The notes: a model not told the origin generated them from the letters alone. A stretch of DNA of 64,000 nt from Lepidostoma basale (GCA_022606425.2 JAHDVF020000761.1:434001-498000); one strand, 5' to 3'; numbered from the stretch's first letter, positions 11,351 through 23,880 are shown. A program made the numbers and translations.

Positions 11351-13129
11351 GAAGTTAAATTATTTTGTTTCTTGTTCCTGTATTTTCCAAACAATTAAAA
11401 ACATTTTCACAACAAAACCATTAGTGTGTCTGCATTAAATGCAGTATTATATTATAAATTGTTTTAATTTATTTCACAAGTTTATTATGCTGCGAATTTG
11501 AGATATAAAATAAAATAACTTGTTGGAGGAATTATATAAAAAAAGCTTTGAAATAATAGTTGATATGGATATATTTTGGTCGTTCAATTATGTTAAATTG
11601 ATTGATTGATTTTTAACCTGATGTATTGAGGAAGAAGAAATCTGTACCTTCGTAATATTGTTGTTTCATAAATCAAAACAGTTTTAATTAGTACCATTAT
11701 GGCTCCAAGATATATTGTAGGACAATAACCTTGAGCAGTTGTTTTAGATCGATAGATCACTGGGCAAATTAGGTCTGCAATGAGGAAATTCTTGTTTACT
11801 TTTTATTTAAATTTTGTCGATTGAGGAAGCAAAAGTCGAGTTTATAATTTAATTGTTTTATTTAAATAGTAATGACGAAATTTCTTCAAATCTTACCCTA
11901 TACATTGTAAACACGTTACTCATAAGTATAAACTCGAGTACTTTGTATAAACTATGAAATGAAGATATACATTAAAATATTTATTTTTCAAATGAAGCAT
12001 TCAATTTGTGGTTACATTATACATTTCAAATGATTACATTTATGAAATAAAACAACACTTTGTACATTTACCACGGAATTAGGCTAACTAGTTTCGCTAG
12101 TACTCAAGCTTCACCAGAGCAATATAAAAACATTAAATAAAAATACAGATTTAGATAAATATATTTACATTTAGTTCTGATGGACCATAGGTTTGTTTAA
12201 GAATATTTTCTAGGTCTTCGTTTAGCATGAGAATTAATAATAAAATATAGACGAACTTGGTTATTAAGAGGAAGGTGGGACCGACCGAAGCATTACTCGT
12301 TATATCAGAGAATAGTTATTTTTAAATGCTTACAAACATACCCATCACATGAAGACATGAAGTATCTGGAGCGGTCGCATAACACAAAAAGTTGCAATAT
12401 TACCAAAAATACACAATTAGAGAGAAGTAGCTCGTTACGTAAGTGAAAAATTGAGAAAATCATAAACTAAAATGTCGAATGTTTCCTCGTTACATCCGAG
12501 ATGTCGCTATTTCTGTGATCGTAATAGCCGAGTTCGACTGAACTAAATATAATATTATATTTAAAATTCACAATTCTTGCCTATCAGAATCCATATTCAA
12601 TATTTTGAATTTAATCTTTAACAATTTATCAATGTATTTTGCCCATCTTCAAACGATGCAATATTGAATGTAGCGAATAGTTATATATAAGTCTACAAGG
12701 AAGTGCATTAATCACCCTTCGGCCTATCACGACTGGCCTTTCTGGTTCTTGGTACATTCTCGTTCACCTAGTGTCCTCTTGATGCTTCGTCATACTTACA
12801 TTAGGGGTCGACAACATGCGATTCTTTGTAATAGATTTTTTTTTAAATTGTTCTGCTGTATAAGGGTGAAAATATCTTGAATTACGATGAATATTAGTTG
12901 CAGATCGCATGTAATTTTTCAACATTTTTATCCCAATTGATTTTAAACATAGGTCTATGTAAATAATCAATGAATAATATAGTGTAGTTCAAACTTCACC
13001 CTAAAGATGGCCCCCGAGGTACATGACATGTATTACACTTTTTGTTTTTATTTTTTAATTTTTCTATGTTTTACGTTTAAACCACTTAGCACCTTTATTA
13101 TATTATTTAACCAGCTTTCAATTATTTAT
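11351..13129. other. AT-rich spacer with a fold-back scrap
   Basis: Largely unrecognised. At 12065-12125 CCACGGAATTAGGCTAACTA and CAAGCTTCACCAGAGCAATA match the MITE-4 family of 44.3 and 58.6 kb, as a half element. Confidence 0.4.
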
Positions 13130-13240
13130 GTTTTTAAATGAAATTTCTTGATAGAAGTTCATTGTAAATATTAAAATAAATAAAAATGGAAAATCATCAG
13201 AAGTTACCAGCGAGCTGCTGAAATCAGTTGAGACTAAAGA
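13130..13240 (+). mobile_element. MITE-5 fragment
   Basis: Carries the family end (TTTCTTGATAGAAGTTCATT) and the central CCAGCGAGCTGCTGAAATC, a decayed form of the stem-loop plus GAAAC motif. The other arm is absent. Confidence 0.5.
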
Positions 13241-13635
13241 ACAAGTGAAATCAAACTACACATTGCAAAGAATTTTTAATTAGTTTTCATTATTCATTCA
13301 CTTTTATTTTTAATTTTGACTAATGGATTCCGTTTTATTAATTTAATGTTATTTTAAAATGTTGTCAACCCCAGAATAGCTGCAGTCTCACTCTAGAAAT
13401 CTGTAATGTCAACGGGTAACTATGAATAAACATTATAACTATCGCAGATAGCCGCCATTACATAGCTAATGTTATACACGCGAAGTAAAATCATTTTGAT
13501 GTGTGTCAACCTCTAGTTCATACTTAATTATATTAAATTTATACGAATCTATAATAGTATACTCATATTTCTTAAAAGTAAAATCGAAGTGATCTGCGTA
13601 TTTTATATACGAATTTGTAACCTAAGATTAAGAAT

Positions 13636-13970
13636 TGACGAAAGAGCTACATTAAGAGATTTTGGGTATCCGTATAGTGGATAGGGTGAGAAATACCACT
13701 ACAACCAGAACAGGAGTGACGGACACCATCGGAAGAGTGGCAGCGCTAAAATGAGGCTGGGCAGGCCATATCGCTCGTAGCTCTGATGATAGATTGACAA
13801 AACGCCTCCTTTCCTGACGTCCTAAAACTGTGACTGAAACCCAGGACGTCCCCGACATCGATGGAGGGAAGACATTAAAGAGACCGCCGATACGACATGG
13901 ATGCGTGTTTTACAGGATCGACAGACATGGAAGCAGATGGATATTATAAATCAGAAAGGTTCTTAAGGCT
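13636..13970 (+). mobile_element. LINE fragment, post-RT C-terminal region
   Basis: Broken frames read ALKWGWAGHIARSSDDRLTK, a WRPK-like segment, then DIKETADTTWMRVLQDRQTW. This is the WAGHIAR...GRPRHRW...W.Q.A.DR..W tail of endonuclease/RT ORFs of arthropod LINEs. The TGA for Trp in the LKW position and frame changes mark it as a pseudogene. Confidence 0.7.
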
Positions 13971-14552
13971 AAAATAAAGTATTTCTTAGCAAATTATAGT
14001 ACTGGATGCTTTTTTTTATTACACGTTTGTTTCCACAAGTTTACGTATCGCTACACGTTCATCGTGAATAATGTATAATAATTAAATATTAAATGCTTTT
14101 TAAAACGATATTATTCATTTCATTATGACATCTAAAGGATTGTTTATTGTGAACTATTTGTTTATGACACATTTATATATTTTTTTAAACTATATCCATC
14201 GCGTATTTTAAGAACACTTCATAACCAATGAATGTGCTTTTGTCCATATAAGATCTGAACCACATTACTGTATAAGCTTCGTGCATAATTACTATTGATT
14301 AATTATGTATTATGATTTATATAAATTATAATTAAAGTTATAAATATATTCTTATAAAAACTCAAATAAATATAATCGTACTGAAAGTAAATGACTATTT
14401 TAATAAATTAATTTCAATATTATATGAACGCTAAGATAAATAATATTTATTTAAATATTATGATAATCTTTTATAATCTACTTCATATTTTCTATAACAT
14501 TTAGTATATACGTGTTTTAACAACATTATTTGATAGAAACAGTATTTGTGAA
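13971..14552. other. AT-rich sequence without identified features
   Basis: Very AT-rich; nothing recognised. Confidence 0.4.
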
Positions 14553-14687
14553 ATTGTTTCTTGAGCAATGATGTAAAACTCCATACCGTATTTCTTTAAA
14601 ATGATAATGTCTAAGCAAGGCGAAACTTGTAATTCCCATAAAATATAATTAAACTTCTAGAAAATAAATTTCATTCGTATTTAATAC
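14553..14687. mobile_element. MITE-1, internally shortened copy
   Basis: TTGTTTCTTGAGCAATGATG and AACTCCATA at the left, then directly GATAATGTCTAAGCAAGGCG with AAAC, and the right arm to TTCATTCGTATTTAATAC. Most of the left arm is deleted. The box, stem and GAAAC centre is kept. Confidence 0.75.
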
Positions 14688-15942
14688 TTGTGAAATCGTT
14701 TAATGCTAATGAAATTTTGCATAAAACGAATGTAGATAATATATTTATATTTATTTCATATTTTATTACGTTTTTATAATAATAAAATTAATTCATAATG
14801 TTATCGCTACTGAAAAAAGCCTTTATTTTTTCCCCGCCGTAACTTGATGTATTATATTATTAACCATTTCAAAATACATTTAAAAATTATGAAATCATTA
14901 AAGGCTTCTTCATATTTTTTCTATTGAGTTTCTTAATTTCAAACAGTGAATCAATTAAATTACTATTTACGGGTTTCACACCAACTATGAATTTGTTCGT
15001 TGGTAATCAAAAATTCTGATATAAAATTCCAACAAGTCGAAACTGAACCCAATAAGCCTACATAGACCACCCTAGGAATATGTGATTGAAATTATTGGTA
15101 ATTGAATTTATCTGTCATTTTGAACGCCGGATATATCTAGTGTTAAGTACATTTATTTATCTTATATTTCATTTAGAAATTTAAGATTGTGTAATATTGA
15201 TGCGGATAAGGATGTACAATTCGAAACATAAACTTCCTTGGAAAAAAGTGTATATATTACTTATTTTGACTGACATTACGCGAATTAACCAACTACTTAT
15301 GAATTCCACACCGATATACGGATGTATGTAAGCCATATTTCTGTGTTTAGTTACACAATTCTTTGCATATATAGTTTTCTATATATTTATTCACGGATTG
15401 AATGTAAACTCTTCAACCATTACGCGAGTAAAATGTTTAACCATTTTAACCCTTTCTATTTCATTTATATATGCAATGTATTTTTATAAAATGCACATTT
15501 TATAGAGTTATTAAAAAAAAATTGTGAATTTGATTGAAAACGTAATAAATTCACATTTTATTTTTATTACAGACGCGTTTTTCATTAGGATAATACTATT
15601 GAAATTTATAATGACTAATAAAATCCTATGCATAAAACATTAGTGAGAAATAATAATTTGTCGTATCGTAACGAAAATGACTTCGTTTTATGAAATATAA
15701 TTGTTTATTAAGTAGACGAAATCTTTCACTTGTAAGCTCTCGGACTTCATCAGACCAATGAAATAACTAATCATCTTATTAACTAATCTTATATTACATT
15801 TATTAAAACCGTAGTTTTTCATTAAAAATGATTTTTAATATCGCCTTGAGTGTTCCTTTTTTGTTAATTTATCACAGAATCTTTGTGCATTTCACATATA
15901 TTATATGCACGGGAACTCTGCTCAGACAGATATTTTACCGCA
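14688..15942. other. AT-rich sequence without identified features
   Basis: Nothing firm. Around 15700-15770 AAGTAGACGAAATC and GGACTTCATCAGACCAATG recall the centre of the fold-back families but are too decayed to call. Confidence 0.4.
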
Positions 15943-16126
15943 AAATTAATACGAATGAAAATATCGGTTTTCTAATTTTTTTATTATAAATTATGGGAAT
16001 GCCTTAGAAAGGCGAAACATGCCATTACAGAAATTATAATAAAACTTCTAGAAAACCGACGTTTTCATTCGTATTAATTATTTAATACGGAGTTTTACGT
16101 AATTGTTTAAGAAACAATAAATTATA
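15943..16126. mobile_element. MITE-1 copy with intact central hairpin
   Basis: The arms pair from AATACGAATGAAAATATCGG to its complement in the right arm, which continues to the family end (AATTGTTTAAGAAACAATAA). The left arm is cut short at the centre. GCCTT-AGA-AAGGC at 16001-16013 is a perfect 5-bp hairpin followed directly by GAAAC. Confidence 0.8.
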
Positions 16127-16309
16127 CGGTTTATTTAGAAACCGAAACTAACATATTTTTAAAACTACTTTAATAAAAAAATATATACGAATTAATCATG
16201 AATTAAAACACTGTTTTTTCCATTTTTGAGTTTATTTTTCTCGACATGTTTCGAAGGCTTATAACTTCATAATCGAGAGAACGATATAAACTGCTTATTA
16301 CACATGAAC

Positions 16310-16378
16310 ACGTCTGTCTTCTAATAGTTTTATTAAGTTTTTTTTATGGAATGACAGGTTTCGCCTTTATCAAATTAA
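16310..16378. mobile_element. MITE-1 half element
   Basis: One arm only: CGTCTGTCTTCTAATAGTTT, then GGAATGACAGGTTTCGCCTT. Confidence 0.6.
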
Positions 16379-17317
16379 GCATTTCATATAACGTTAAGCA
16401 TTTCATATCTGCACTTCCGAAGTATCCAGTATATCTTTGATCATCGTGAATTATGTATGAATTCCTCAATAATGTCGTATATTTTCTTACAAATAAAACT
16501 ATCGTACTTCCATTTTATGTTCATTCATACAAATACCGGCACGCAATAATCCCTGACATTCGCTGTTGAATAGTAAAACAGTAAAAATTAACCGATGCAA
16601 AGAAATACAGCACGTTAAAAAAATTAAGTTAAAAAAAAATATTGATTAGTCTTTATTTTCAGTACTGCTCTATTTTTCTTTCATATATGTTTTTAACGAT
16701 TATGTCTCTTTTGTTTTCAGGTAAGTTCTTATTCAACTTCAGCCTCATATACAGTACCTATCGTGCGAGATAAACAGCCTGTATATTGCCCCATACGCAC
16801 GATAAGCTTGCACTAGCGGTAAGATCACTAATACAGGGTGTTTATGAGTGTATGAACTAGATATGAGAAAGATCTGATGATTTTTACAATCGAATCAATT
16901 ATATTTGAAACAATGAAACATCTAAGTAAATATTTAAAATTTAAAACAAACATTTATAGAAAAATATTTATGGGTATCTTGATTTATTGTTGCTGTTTGA
17001 ATTTATAATTTTTTTTAACTTTTAAATTTAGAAAACATTTTTATTATTATATCTCTGTGTTAATCAGTAAAAACTCAAGTTTGCGAAACATAATTAAAAA
17101 CCATATTTCAAATTTGTTTTTTCCGAATGTTTTCGTCTGAACGGAAAACAAAGTAAAAAAAATGTGTTTTGATTTCTTGCTTTTTTATATATTTTAATCA
17201 GAAGAATATATATTAATAATAAATCAGATTTTTCATTACTTGAAATATTTTTTTTGGTTGACTATACAAGATTACGTAGTATATTATTATCACCGAGTGA
17301 ATAGTATATCATCTTAT
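16379..17317. other. AT-rich sequence without identified features
   Basis: A moderately GC-richer patch at about 16730-16850 contains no recognisable coding or repeat signal. Confidence 0.4.
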
Positions 17318-17580
17318 CGCACCGTGAGTGTAAAACCGAGATAACCGCAAATATAAATTTTGGAGATATGGGAGTTTAAAGATTCATATTGCTTGGAAAA
17401 ACTGTTTTTTTTTTAATAAACCAATGATTTTCGGTTTATAGGTATATTACTATAAACCGAAAATCATTGGTTTATTTAAAAAAAAACAGTTTTACCAAGC
17501 AATATGAAGTCTTTAAACTCCCATATCTCCATAATTTATTTCTTTATTTGCACTTATCTCGGTTTTACACTCACGGTGCG
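17318..17580. mobile_element. 263-bp palindromic fold-back element (family P)
   Basis: The ends CGCACCGTGAGTGTAAAACC and its complement are inverted. The arms pair through GGAGATATGGGAGTTTAAAG to the centre, where CCAATGATTTTCGGTTTATA meets its complement across a 10-base asymmetric loop (GGTATATTAC). Only a few indels interrupt pairing near the GCAAATA positions. No ORF. TA next to both ends fits a TA target. A half-deleted copy is at 52.07-52.23 kb. Confidence 0.9.
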
Positions 17581-17930
17581 TTATAATATCATTATCTTGG
17601 TGATGAAATACTATTTTGAGAACATGTCTAGATTAATCAACTCAATTAGAAAAACAGTGCATTGATTTAAAAATGTAGAATTACGGAATTCCATCGTATT
17701 TACCTCAATTTAAAATAACATTAGTAAACTTATTAATTGAAATATTGATTTATTATTCTGATTAACATAACATTTTTTTTAAATTCATTAAAATATTACT
17801 GATTCCATTTGACTATTTAATCAGATCTCACTTATCGCTAGTGCGAATGTTTTTTGTGTTTCTTTAGTTTGATTTTTTTTTAAATATTTTAAGTATTTAT
17901 CGTATACACTGTTTTCAGTAAATGTGAAAA

Positions 17931-17990
17931 TGTATGTTATTTTGTTCAAAATGACATATGTATGTTATTTTGTTCAAAATGACATATGTA
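17931..17990. repeat. 28-bp perfect tandem duplication
   Basis: Units at 17931 and 17959 are identical over 28 bases (TGTATGTTATTTTGTTCAAA onward), with the start of a third unit at 17987. Confidence 0.9.
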
Positions 17991-17999
17991 TGTTTATCT

Positions 18000-18086
18000 C
18001 CCAGTAAGGCGAAGCTTGGCACTCATATAAATTAAATTAATAAATCCTTAATATGGAATTTTAAACCATTGTTCAAGAAACAAGAC
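18000..18086. mobile_element. MITE-1 right-arm fragment
   Basis: CCAGTAAGGCGAAGCTTGGC followed by TTAAACCATTGTTCAAGAAA, the centre and outer end of one arm. Confidence 0.65.
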
Positions 18087-18479
18087 ATTTCACCCACTAA
18101 ACAACCTAAATGATTTAATTTTTTTGTTTAATTTTTTTGAAGCCTTAAATCTGCTTCCTAATTAATGAACGAAAGAAATAAATTAAAGCATTATTTTGAA
18201 TTGAATTGATTAATTGATTGTGATATTATGCAATCATTTCGAATCTAGATCAATAAATAAGATATTGGTAAAGTACAATATGATTTCATAAATTGTTGGG
18301 TTTTTGCTAAGTATTTAGATGATTATTAAATAATTATTTCTATTGTCAATGCACTTTAAAAAAAAATAATAAAAAAAAACAATTGGGTTATATGGATCCG
18401 TTTTCACTGTAGGATATATTTTATTTGCTTCATTTTGATACGTACTAAGTTGTTTTAGATAACTATGATGGGATATTGA

Positions 18480-18712
18480 TGGCCTTCGTGGCAGAGATAA
18501 CAGCTATAACTGCCACACCTAAAGCACGGGTTCGATTCCCGGCAATGACAATGTGAAAAAAATATCACGCTGTCTTTGGTCTGGTTGAATTCACGTGACA
18601 ATAAAAATGGCGATAGACTAGCTACCTATCACATGTCATGAGAATCTATAACTTAAAAAATGTATCAAGTATTTGAGGTCAATTAATCTCTTGTATACAA
18701 TAATAAAAACAT
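18480..18712 (+). mobile_element. SINE-A
   Basis: The head GGCCTTCGTGGCAGAG with a B-box (GGTTCGATTCC) is followed by the hairpin-forming GTG...CAC region, CTTTGGTCTGGTTGAATTC and GATAGACTAGCTACCTATC, with an A-rich end near AATAATAAAAAC. Non-coding; not a tRNA gene since the body follows without an acceptor stem. Confidence 0.8.
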
Positions 18713-19282
18713 TATAGAACAAATAAATTTCAAATAACATTTACATTAATTTTAATATTTTAGTAAAAATTAAAAAAAAATCAGGAATTGTCCTGATAAA
18801 TAGTTAAAAATATTCTTCGTTTTTTTTTGTTCGTTAAAATTTTTTTTTACGTTGTATTATTTATGCAATCATATCGGAAAAGTTCATCAGACTGATTCGA
18901 TTGTAATATGTAAGTGAAGTAATTCTTGTTATTGTCAACTTGATAATTAATCACTCTATTCATGCAAAACCTGATTTAAACAGGCTTTTAACCTGAAGCA
19001 CCAAGAGACATGTCCCAACTGCACACAATTCAATGCATTATCTCGATTCACGTTAAATGTGCCCATTTACTATATACTCGTATATATTATATGAGCTTAT
19101 TTATATCTGCCTCGTAACCTGTTAAACTGTGTTTTTTCTATTACGTATATTATTGTTTATTTATTACTCGTAGAATTACATAATGTTATTATTGTGTGTA
19201 TTTAATCTTAGCAGGTCTTTATATTATCATATTTAATTATAAATACTCTTTAAATATATATTTATTATTTTTTATTTTTAAT
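18713..19282. other. AT-rich sequence without identified features
   Basis: Nothing recognised on either strand. Confidence 0.4.
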
Positions 19283-19388
19283 GTTGAGGAAGCGAGACAA
19301 ATATGTCAGGAAAGAAAAGTGTGGCAGTCCATTCTTTCTGCCTACCCCTTCGAGGAGACGGCGTGATGGTTAGTTAGTTAGTTAGTTT
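19283..19388 (+). mobile_element. LINE-A 3'-end fragment
   Basis: Starts within GTTGAGGAAGCGAGAC (VEEAR), runs through GTGTGGCAGTCCATTCTTTC and the hairpin CCCCTTCGAGGAG, and ends GATGGTTAGTTAGTTAGTTA. A very short 5'-truncated copy. Confidence 0.85.
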
Positions 19389-19649
19389 TATTATTTTAAT
19401 TAAACGTTTTTGAAAGTACTAGTCCACTTTTTTTCTAAATTTATTTCATATTACCAGCAACTATCTACCGTTTCACATTTCGTCAATTTATTCGTTTTCT
19501 GATTAAAAATCATGTTTTTAAATTGCATCTGCTAGATACAATTTTTTTTAAATAACCAGCAAATGCAAAAGAAAAAAGGTACAAATGATAATTTTCATGA
19601 GTAAATCCTCCATAGGTGTTTAAAAAACAATATTTTAGAAGGAATAGAT

Positions 19650-19800
19650 TATTATCTAGGGGATAGAACGCTTGGCTTCTGATCAAGGGGACTTGGGTTC
19701 GAGCCTGAACACGACCAGATTCCTTCTTCATAATAATGAGCTATTTTCTGCTCACATTGAAGATTGTAAAATAAATTCTAATATCATTGATTTAAATCTT
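19650..19800 (+). mobile_element. SINE-B (second tRNA-headed family)
   Basis: A head with ATCTAGGGGATAGAACG and a B-box (GGTTCGAGCC) is followed by ATTCCTTCTTCATAATA and TTCTGCTCACATTGAAGATT. Copies lie at 59.5 and 63.8 kb. The anticodon arm region is shorter and different from SINE-A. No ORF. Confidence 0.7.
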
Positions 19801-20349
19801 TGATGTTAGTCTTTTAATAAAACAAAAAAAAATTAGAGAATTTTAGATGGATAAAGTGAAAAAAAATAGTGTTTTAATTCATAAATAGTTCGTAAATTTT
19901 TTTATGTATAAATATGATTGTAATAATATATTTTCACTTATGTTGAAAGTGTAGTTTGTTTAGGAACAACCTATACAAGATTTAAGGTAGTGTGTATTGT
20001 AACTTGGGTAATATTTAATCGTTGTATTCAGTGTGTTGATGGCCTGGGAATTTGGAACGAAATATGAAGAAATAACAAACGAAAATAGCTGTAGTTGCGT
20101 GAATGAGAAATTGATTTAAAAATGAGCGGGAGTTTAGATATAATGAACATCATTCATTTCGAAACTCGGCGAAAAAATATTGATTATGTCTTCGAATTAC
20201 AACAAATTATTGTTATTTTCGACAAATTTATTTTAAGAAACTACAATTTTCAATCTAGTAGTGGGCCGAATTCATTTCGATCGAATTGTTATTACCCAGG
20301 GATTCGAACAATACCAATTTTGATTTAACTTTTTTTTTGTTGTTTGAAA
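19801..20349. other. AT-rich sequence without identified features
   Basis: A 68-codon frame at 20122-20328 has no recognisable domain and no supporting context; I do not call it a gene. Confidence 0.4.
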
Positions 20350-20490
20350 AAGAATGTAAAACTCCATATTAAATAATTAATATGAATGAAAACGAATGTT
20401 TTCTAGAAGTTTTATTATATTGTATGTGAATGATATGTTTAGCTTTGGACATTTACGTTTGATAATACCTTAGAAAGTAAATATGTCATC
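20350..20490. mobile_element. MITE-1 fold-back element
   Basis: The left arm is TGTAAAACTCCATATTAAAT to TTTTCTAGAAGTTTTATTAT. The centre TTTGATAATACCTTAGAAAG is present; the right arm is cut just beyond it. Confidence 0.75.
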
Positions 20491-20494
20491 ATTT

Positions 20495-20865
20495 CTGGGC
20501 AGAAATAATGTACCGCCACACTGTTCTTTCCTGACACATTTCTCTCAGTTCCTCAACATTTATATATCGTGTCATGCACGCACATCGATTTCCCAGACTC
20601 CTCAGGTCGGCTTCATTTAATAATTGATTGATTTGATTATGGCACTTTTTTTCTCGGTCTACCTCTATTTTTAGTTTCGTTTACGTCGTTTACATGCACT
20701 TTTTTTTACTATTCTTTCAATGTGTCCGATCTTTCTTTTTATTATAATGTTCATAACACTTTCATTCGCATTACATTCACTCCTTATATTTGCATCATAT
20801 ACAGATTTACCACACATTCGTCGAAGAGATCTCAAATCTACTGCATTTCTCTCTTAATTTTATGC
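20495..20865 (-). mobile_element. LINE-A 3' part
   Basis: On the minus strand the order is AATGCAGTAGATTTGAGATC (the AVEMRSL segment), a GGACACATTG segment, CGTAAACGAAAC, a QINQ-like segment, CATGACACGATATATAAATG and ACAGTGTGGCGGTACATTAT. Frameshifts are frequent. It abuts the R1-clade fragment, also on the minus strand. Confidence 0.75.
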
Positions 20866-20904
20866 TAAATATAAAGTTTTCCATCGTATAAGAAACAATA
20901 AATT

Positions 20905-22250
20905 CTATTTACAATTTTTTTGTGGAGGGGAAATCCGTCATGGACACCCAGTCCTTCAGGCTGGGTACTCCTACCGAAAGAATCCCCCCCCCCCCCTCTT
21001 CTTTTGCATCCCGGTTCCTACCTTACGGTCTACTCAGGCCTGCAAAATTGTCTTTCATTTACCCCAGTTGCTGTAGCCGCATCTCGTCTTTTTCTTTTTG
21101 GGCCATTTTCTCCTCCACGAAGCATCCCACCTTACTCCACAACTCTTGGGATTGCAACATGGATTTGACCATGGAGTCTGCGTCGAAGTGACCGGTTATT
21201 GTATATAGGGCTTCCCTCTGTAGCCTCCATCTATTGCACACGAATAAGGTGTATTCAAGGTCATCCGTCTCCGCCTCACAGTGCATACACCTCTCTGTCG
21301 GGGCTTTCTGTATTTTTGGGAGATATTTACGGAAGACCCCGTGGCCTCTCATGCATTGGGTTATCTTGAAGCTTATTTCCCCATGCTTTCTAGCCAGCCA
21401 GGGCTCAATCTTCTTTATCAGGCGATAGGTCCATCTTCCGCTGAATGACTGATTCCATTTCTGCCATTCCGTGAGGGTGGTGCGTCTATTGTCTCTTTTT
21501 ATCTTCTCCGTTATCGCGGTGCAGCTTTTGAAACTTCTGGATCTCTCCTTTGCTAGGAGTTAAGTCCCACTAGTCCAACCAGCACAAGGTCAGCGTCCGT
21601 TGAGACTGTTTTGTGTGCACTGTATACTCTTAGTGCCGTTAGTCTCTGTGTATTCTTAATCTCCCTAAGAATCTCCGTTTTGTCAATTGTGTGCGACCAT
21701 ATTGGTGCCTCATACAGGACTATAGATTGGACTGCCATTGCTAACAGTTTTCTCTTTTTTGGTCCTGGACCTCTCGTGTTGGGCATAATACAGCTGAGAA
21801 CCCTTATCGTCTTCTGAGCCTTTTCGCACACTAACTTTAAATGGGCCTTCATTGCTAGGTGTTTAACTATTACTACCCCGAGATACATCATCTGCTTTAT
21901 TGGCGTTACGGTGACTCCTTCCAGGTGGAATTTAACTTCGGTATGTACTTTTTTCTTGCCTGTTATTACTGCCTCTGTTTTCTCTGGGGCAATTTGCAGT
22001 CCATTTGTTTCCATCCATAAGTTTACCGCGGCGCTCTGTTCGTCTTAGCTGTTGGTTCTCTGTTATTTGCTGCTGTAAAAGATATTGCTAAGTCGTCGGC
22101 ATAGCAAACCATATCCACATCTTCCGACACGTCAATAGCCATAACATCTTCGTAAAGGATATTCCACAGGATCGGTCCTAGGACCGATCCTTGCGGCACT
22201 CCACCGTACGCTTTTTTCCTCGTGCTTTTTATCCAGTATGACGCGCCTTT
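20905..22250 (-). mobile_element. R1-clade-like LINE: RT palm to C-terminus, broken
   Basis: On the minus strand, coding begins near GVPQGSVLGPILW and passes the RT catalytic motif MVCYADD (around 22103). After one frameshift near 22030 comes METNGLQIAPEKTEAV, KYLGV-like and IVLYEAPIW segments (frame 21553-22014). After stops follows MRGHGVFRKYL, then CMHCEAETDDLEYTLFVC (frame 21059-21352). The zinc-knuckle-like C2HC motif typical of R1/I-type elements has Tyr where His is usual. A C-tract (20984-20997) lies in the 3' UTR. Upstream endonuclease and the rest of RT are missing, so this is a 5'-truncated pseudogene. Confidence 0.8.
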
Positions 22251-22572
22251 CGTTTCACATAGAGTTTATTTCCCAAATAAGATATATATTACCAGGTATG
22301 CTAATGTCCCATGTGTTATTGTATATTTGTATATTTGTCGCAATTTAAATTGGTTAACAATCGCTTTTGAAACTATGCGAATTAGTGTCAAACCCATTTT
22401 TTACATATTATTACAGAATATGCTGCTTGGCTAACTCCGCTGTTTTTCGTTGCATTGTTCCCGCGTGGCGTGTGCTGCAATCGCATTTCCCTCCCATTGT
22501 GTTCCATAACGAAATTTTCATCACAATTAGAGGCGGTTTCATTATAATGTACCATCGATTTGTAATTTTCTA

Positions 22573-22650
22573 AAAATAATAATAATAAATTTGATGATAC
22601 ATAAAGCGACGTGTTTATGAATTAATCATCTCAAGGGCGATGTAGAAAAT
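22573..22650 (-). mobile_element. 3' end of an L2/CR1-like element
   Basis: AATAATAATAATAAATTTG and ATGAATTAATCATCTCAAGG match the 3' end of the 52.3 kb element. Only the untranslated end is present. Confidence 0.55.
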
Positions 22651-22980
22651 ACTTACTATTTACTATTTATTGTTTAATTTTAGTAAAATGTTACCGACAT
22701 GCTCCGCTGGCTCTTCATTTTGTAATTATTGAAAGTGAATCCACCGAATATGCAGGGATCTGTAAAATCTTATTTTATTTCTCGAAACTGTAAATCTTCT
22801 ATCAATGTCAAGGTTATCTTGATTACCTAACCTACCGGGAAGCAAAGTTTTTTTTGTATATTTCTTGTAATGTATTATATAAATATTATTGAAGTTATTT
22901 ATCAATGATATTTTTTTTGTGTTTTACAATAAAACTTATGTAATTTATTCGAGATTTAGTGTTTACGTTGCTAACGTTGA
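22651..22980. other. AT-rich sequence without identified features
   Basis: Nothing recognised. Confidence 0.4.
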
Positions 22981-23135
22981 ATGAAAACGCCTGTTATTAA
23001 ATAATAATTGACGTTTTATAATGCTTTAGCAAGTCTAAACATGTCATTCCCATAAAAACAGCAAAACTTATGGCAAACATGTGTTTTTATTTATATTAAT
23101 TTTTTTAATTTGGAGTATTATATCACTGTTGAAAA
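22981..23135. mobile_element. MITE-1 fold-back element, diverged
   Basis: Centre TAATGCTTTAGCAAGTCTAA with AACATGTCATTCCCATAAAA and a right arm ending at TGGAGTATTATATCACTG. The left arm is mostly lost. Confidence 0.65.
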
Positions 23136-23727
23136 ACATTTAATAAATTAAATACATTAATTATGGTAACATATATTTTGTTGATAACATTTTTTGTAAT
23201 AACAATTTTTTTACAATTTACTTTGGAAATTGAAAAATAACGTTGTATATAATCCACAAAATATTACAATGGAATTCCGCAGTGTTAATGCCTTGCCTTA
23301 GATTTTAAAATACTAAAATATTTATATTGGCTAGATTGTCTTGAGATAAAATTGTCTACATTAAAAAGAAAATATTTTTTTTATTTTTTTCTATTTTATC
23401 CAGTTGTTATTTACATTTTATTTTTTGTAAAAATATTCTTTTATTTCTAATAATGGTAAATGTCTTATAAAATTTCACATATACAGAAAGTCGTTTATAC
23501 TATTATATACGAGTATATTGAAACCTGAAAAACACATATTAAACAAATACAAATTTTTAAATAAATGTTTTAATTGTAATGTAATTTCTGTTTTCTTTAA
23601 AAATATTATTATAAACCGTACCATTTGCAATATTACCAATCAGTGTATTTTTTCAAAGAGTTTTGTATAATATTAAAATAATCCATTGTTTTGGCGGGAA
23701 CACTTTGATATTTCAACAATATTAACT
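23136..23727. other. AT-rich sequence without identified features
   Basis: CCATTGTTTTGGCGGGAACA at 23682 resembles the outer flank of the 42 kb fold-back element. Confidence 0.4.
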
Positions 23728-23880
23728 GTATAAATAAAAAACTTTGTTATAAATATCACAATTGATTATATTTTGATCTGGCGATGCTAACATCGGTTAG
23801 CGAAACACCTTTCGCGACAAAATATAATCAATAGTGATATTTATAACAATTTTTATTTATTTATATAGTTAATAATATTT
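23728..23880. mobile_element. Fold-back element family 2
   Basis: The arm TTGTTATAAATATCACAATT pairs with AGTGATATTTATAACAATTT on the other side. The centre holds CTGGCGAT (23778-23785), a perfect 6-bp stem GCTAAC/GTTAGC with loop ATCG, then GAAAC (23802-23806). No ORF. Confidence 0.75.
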
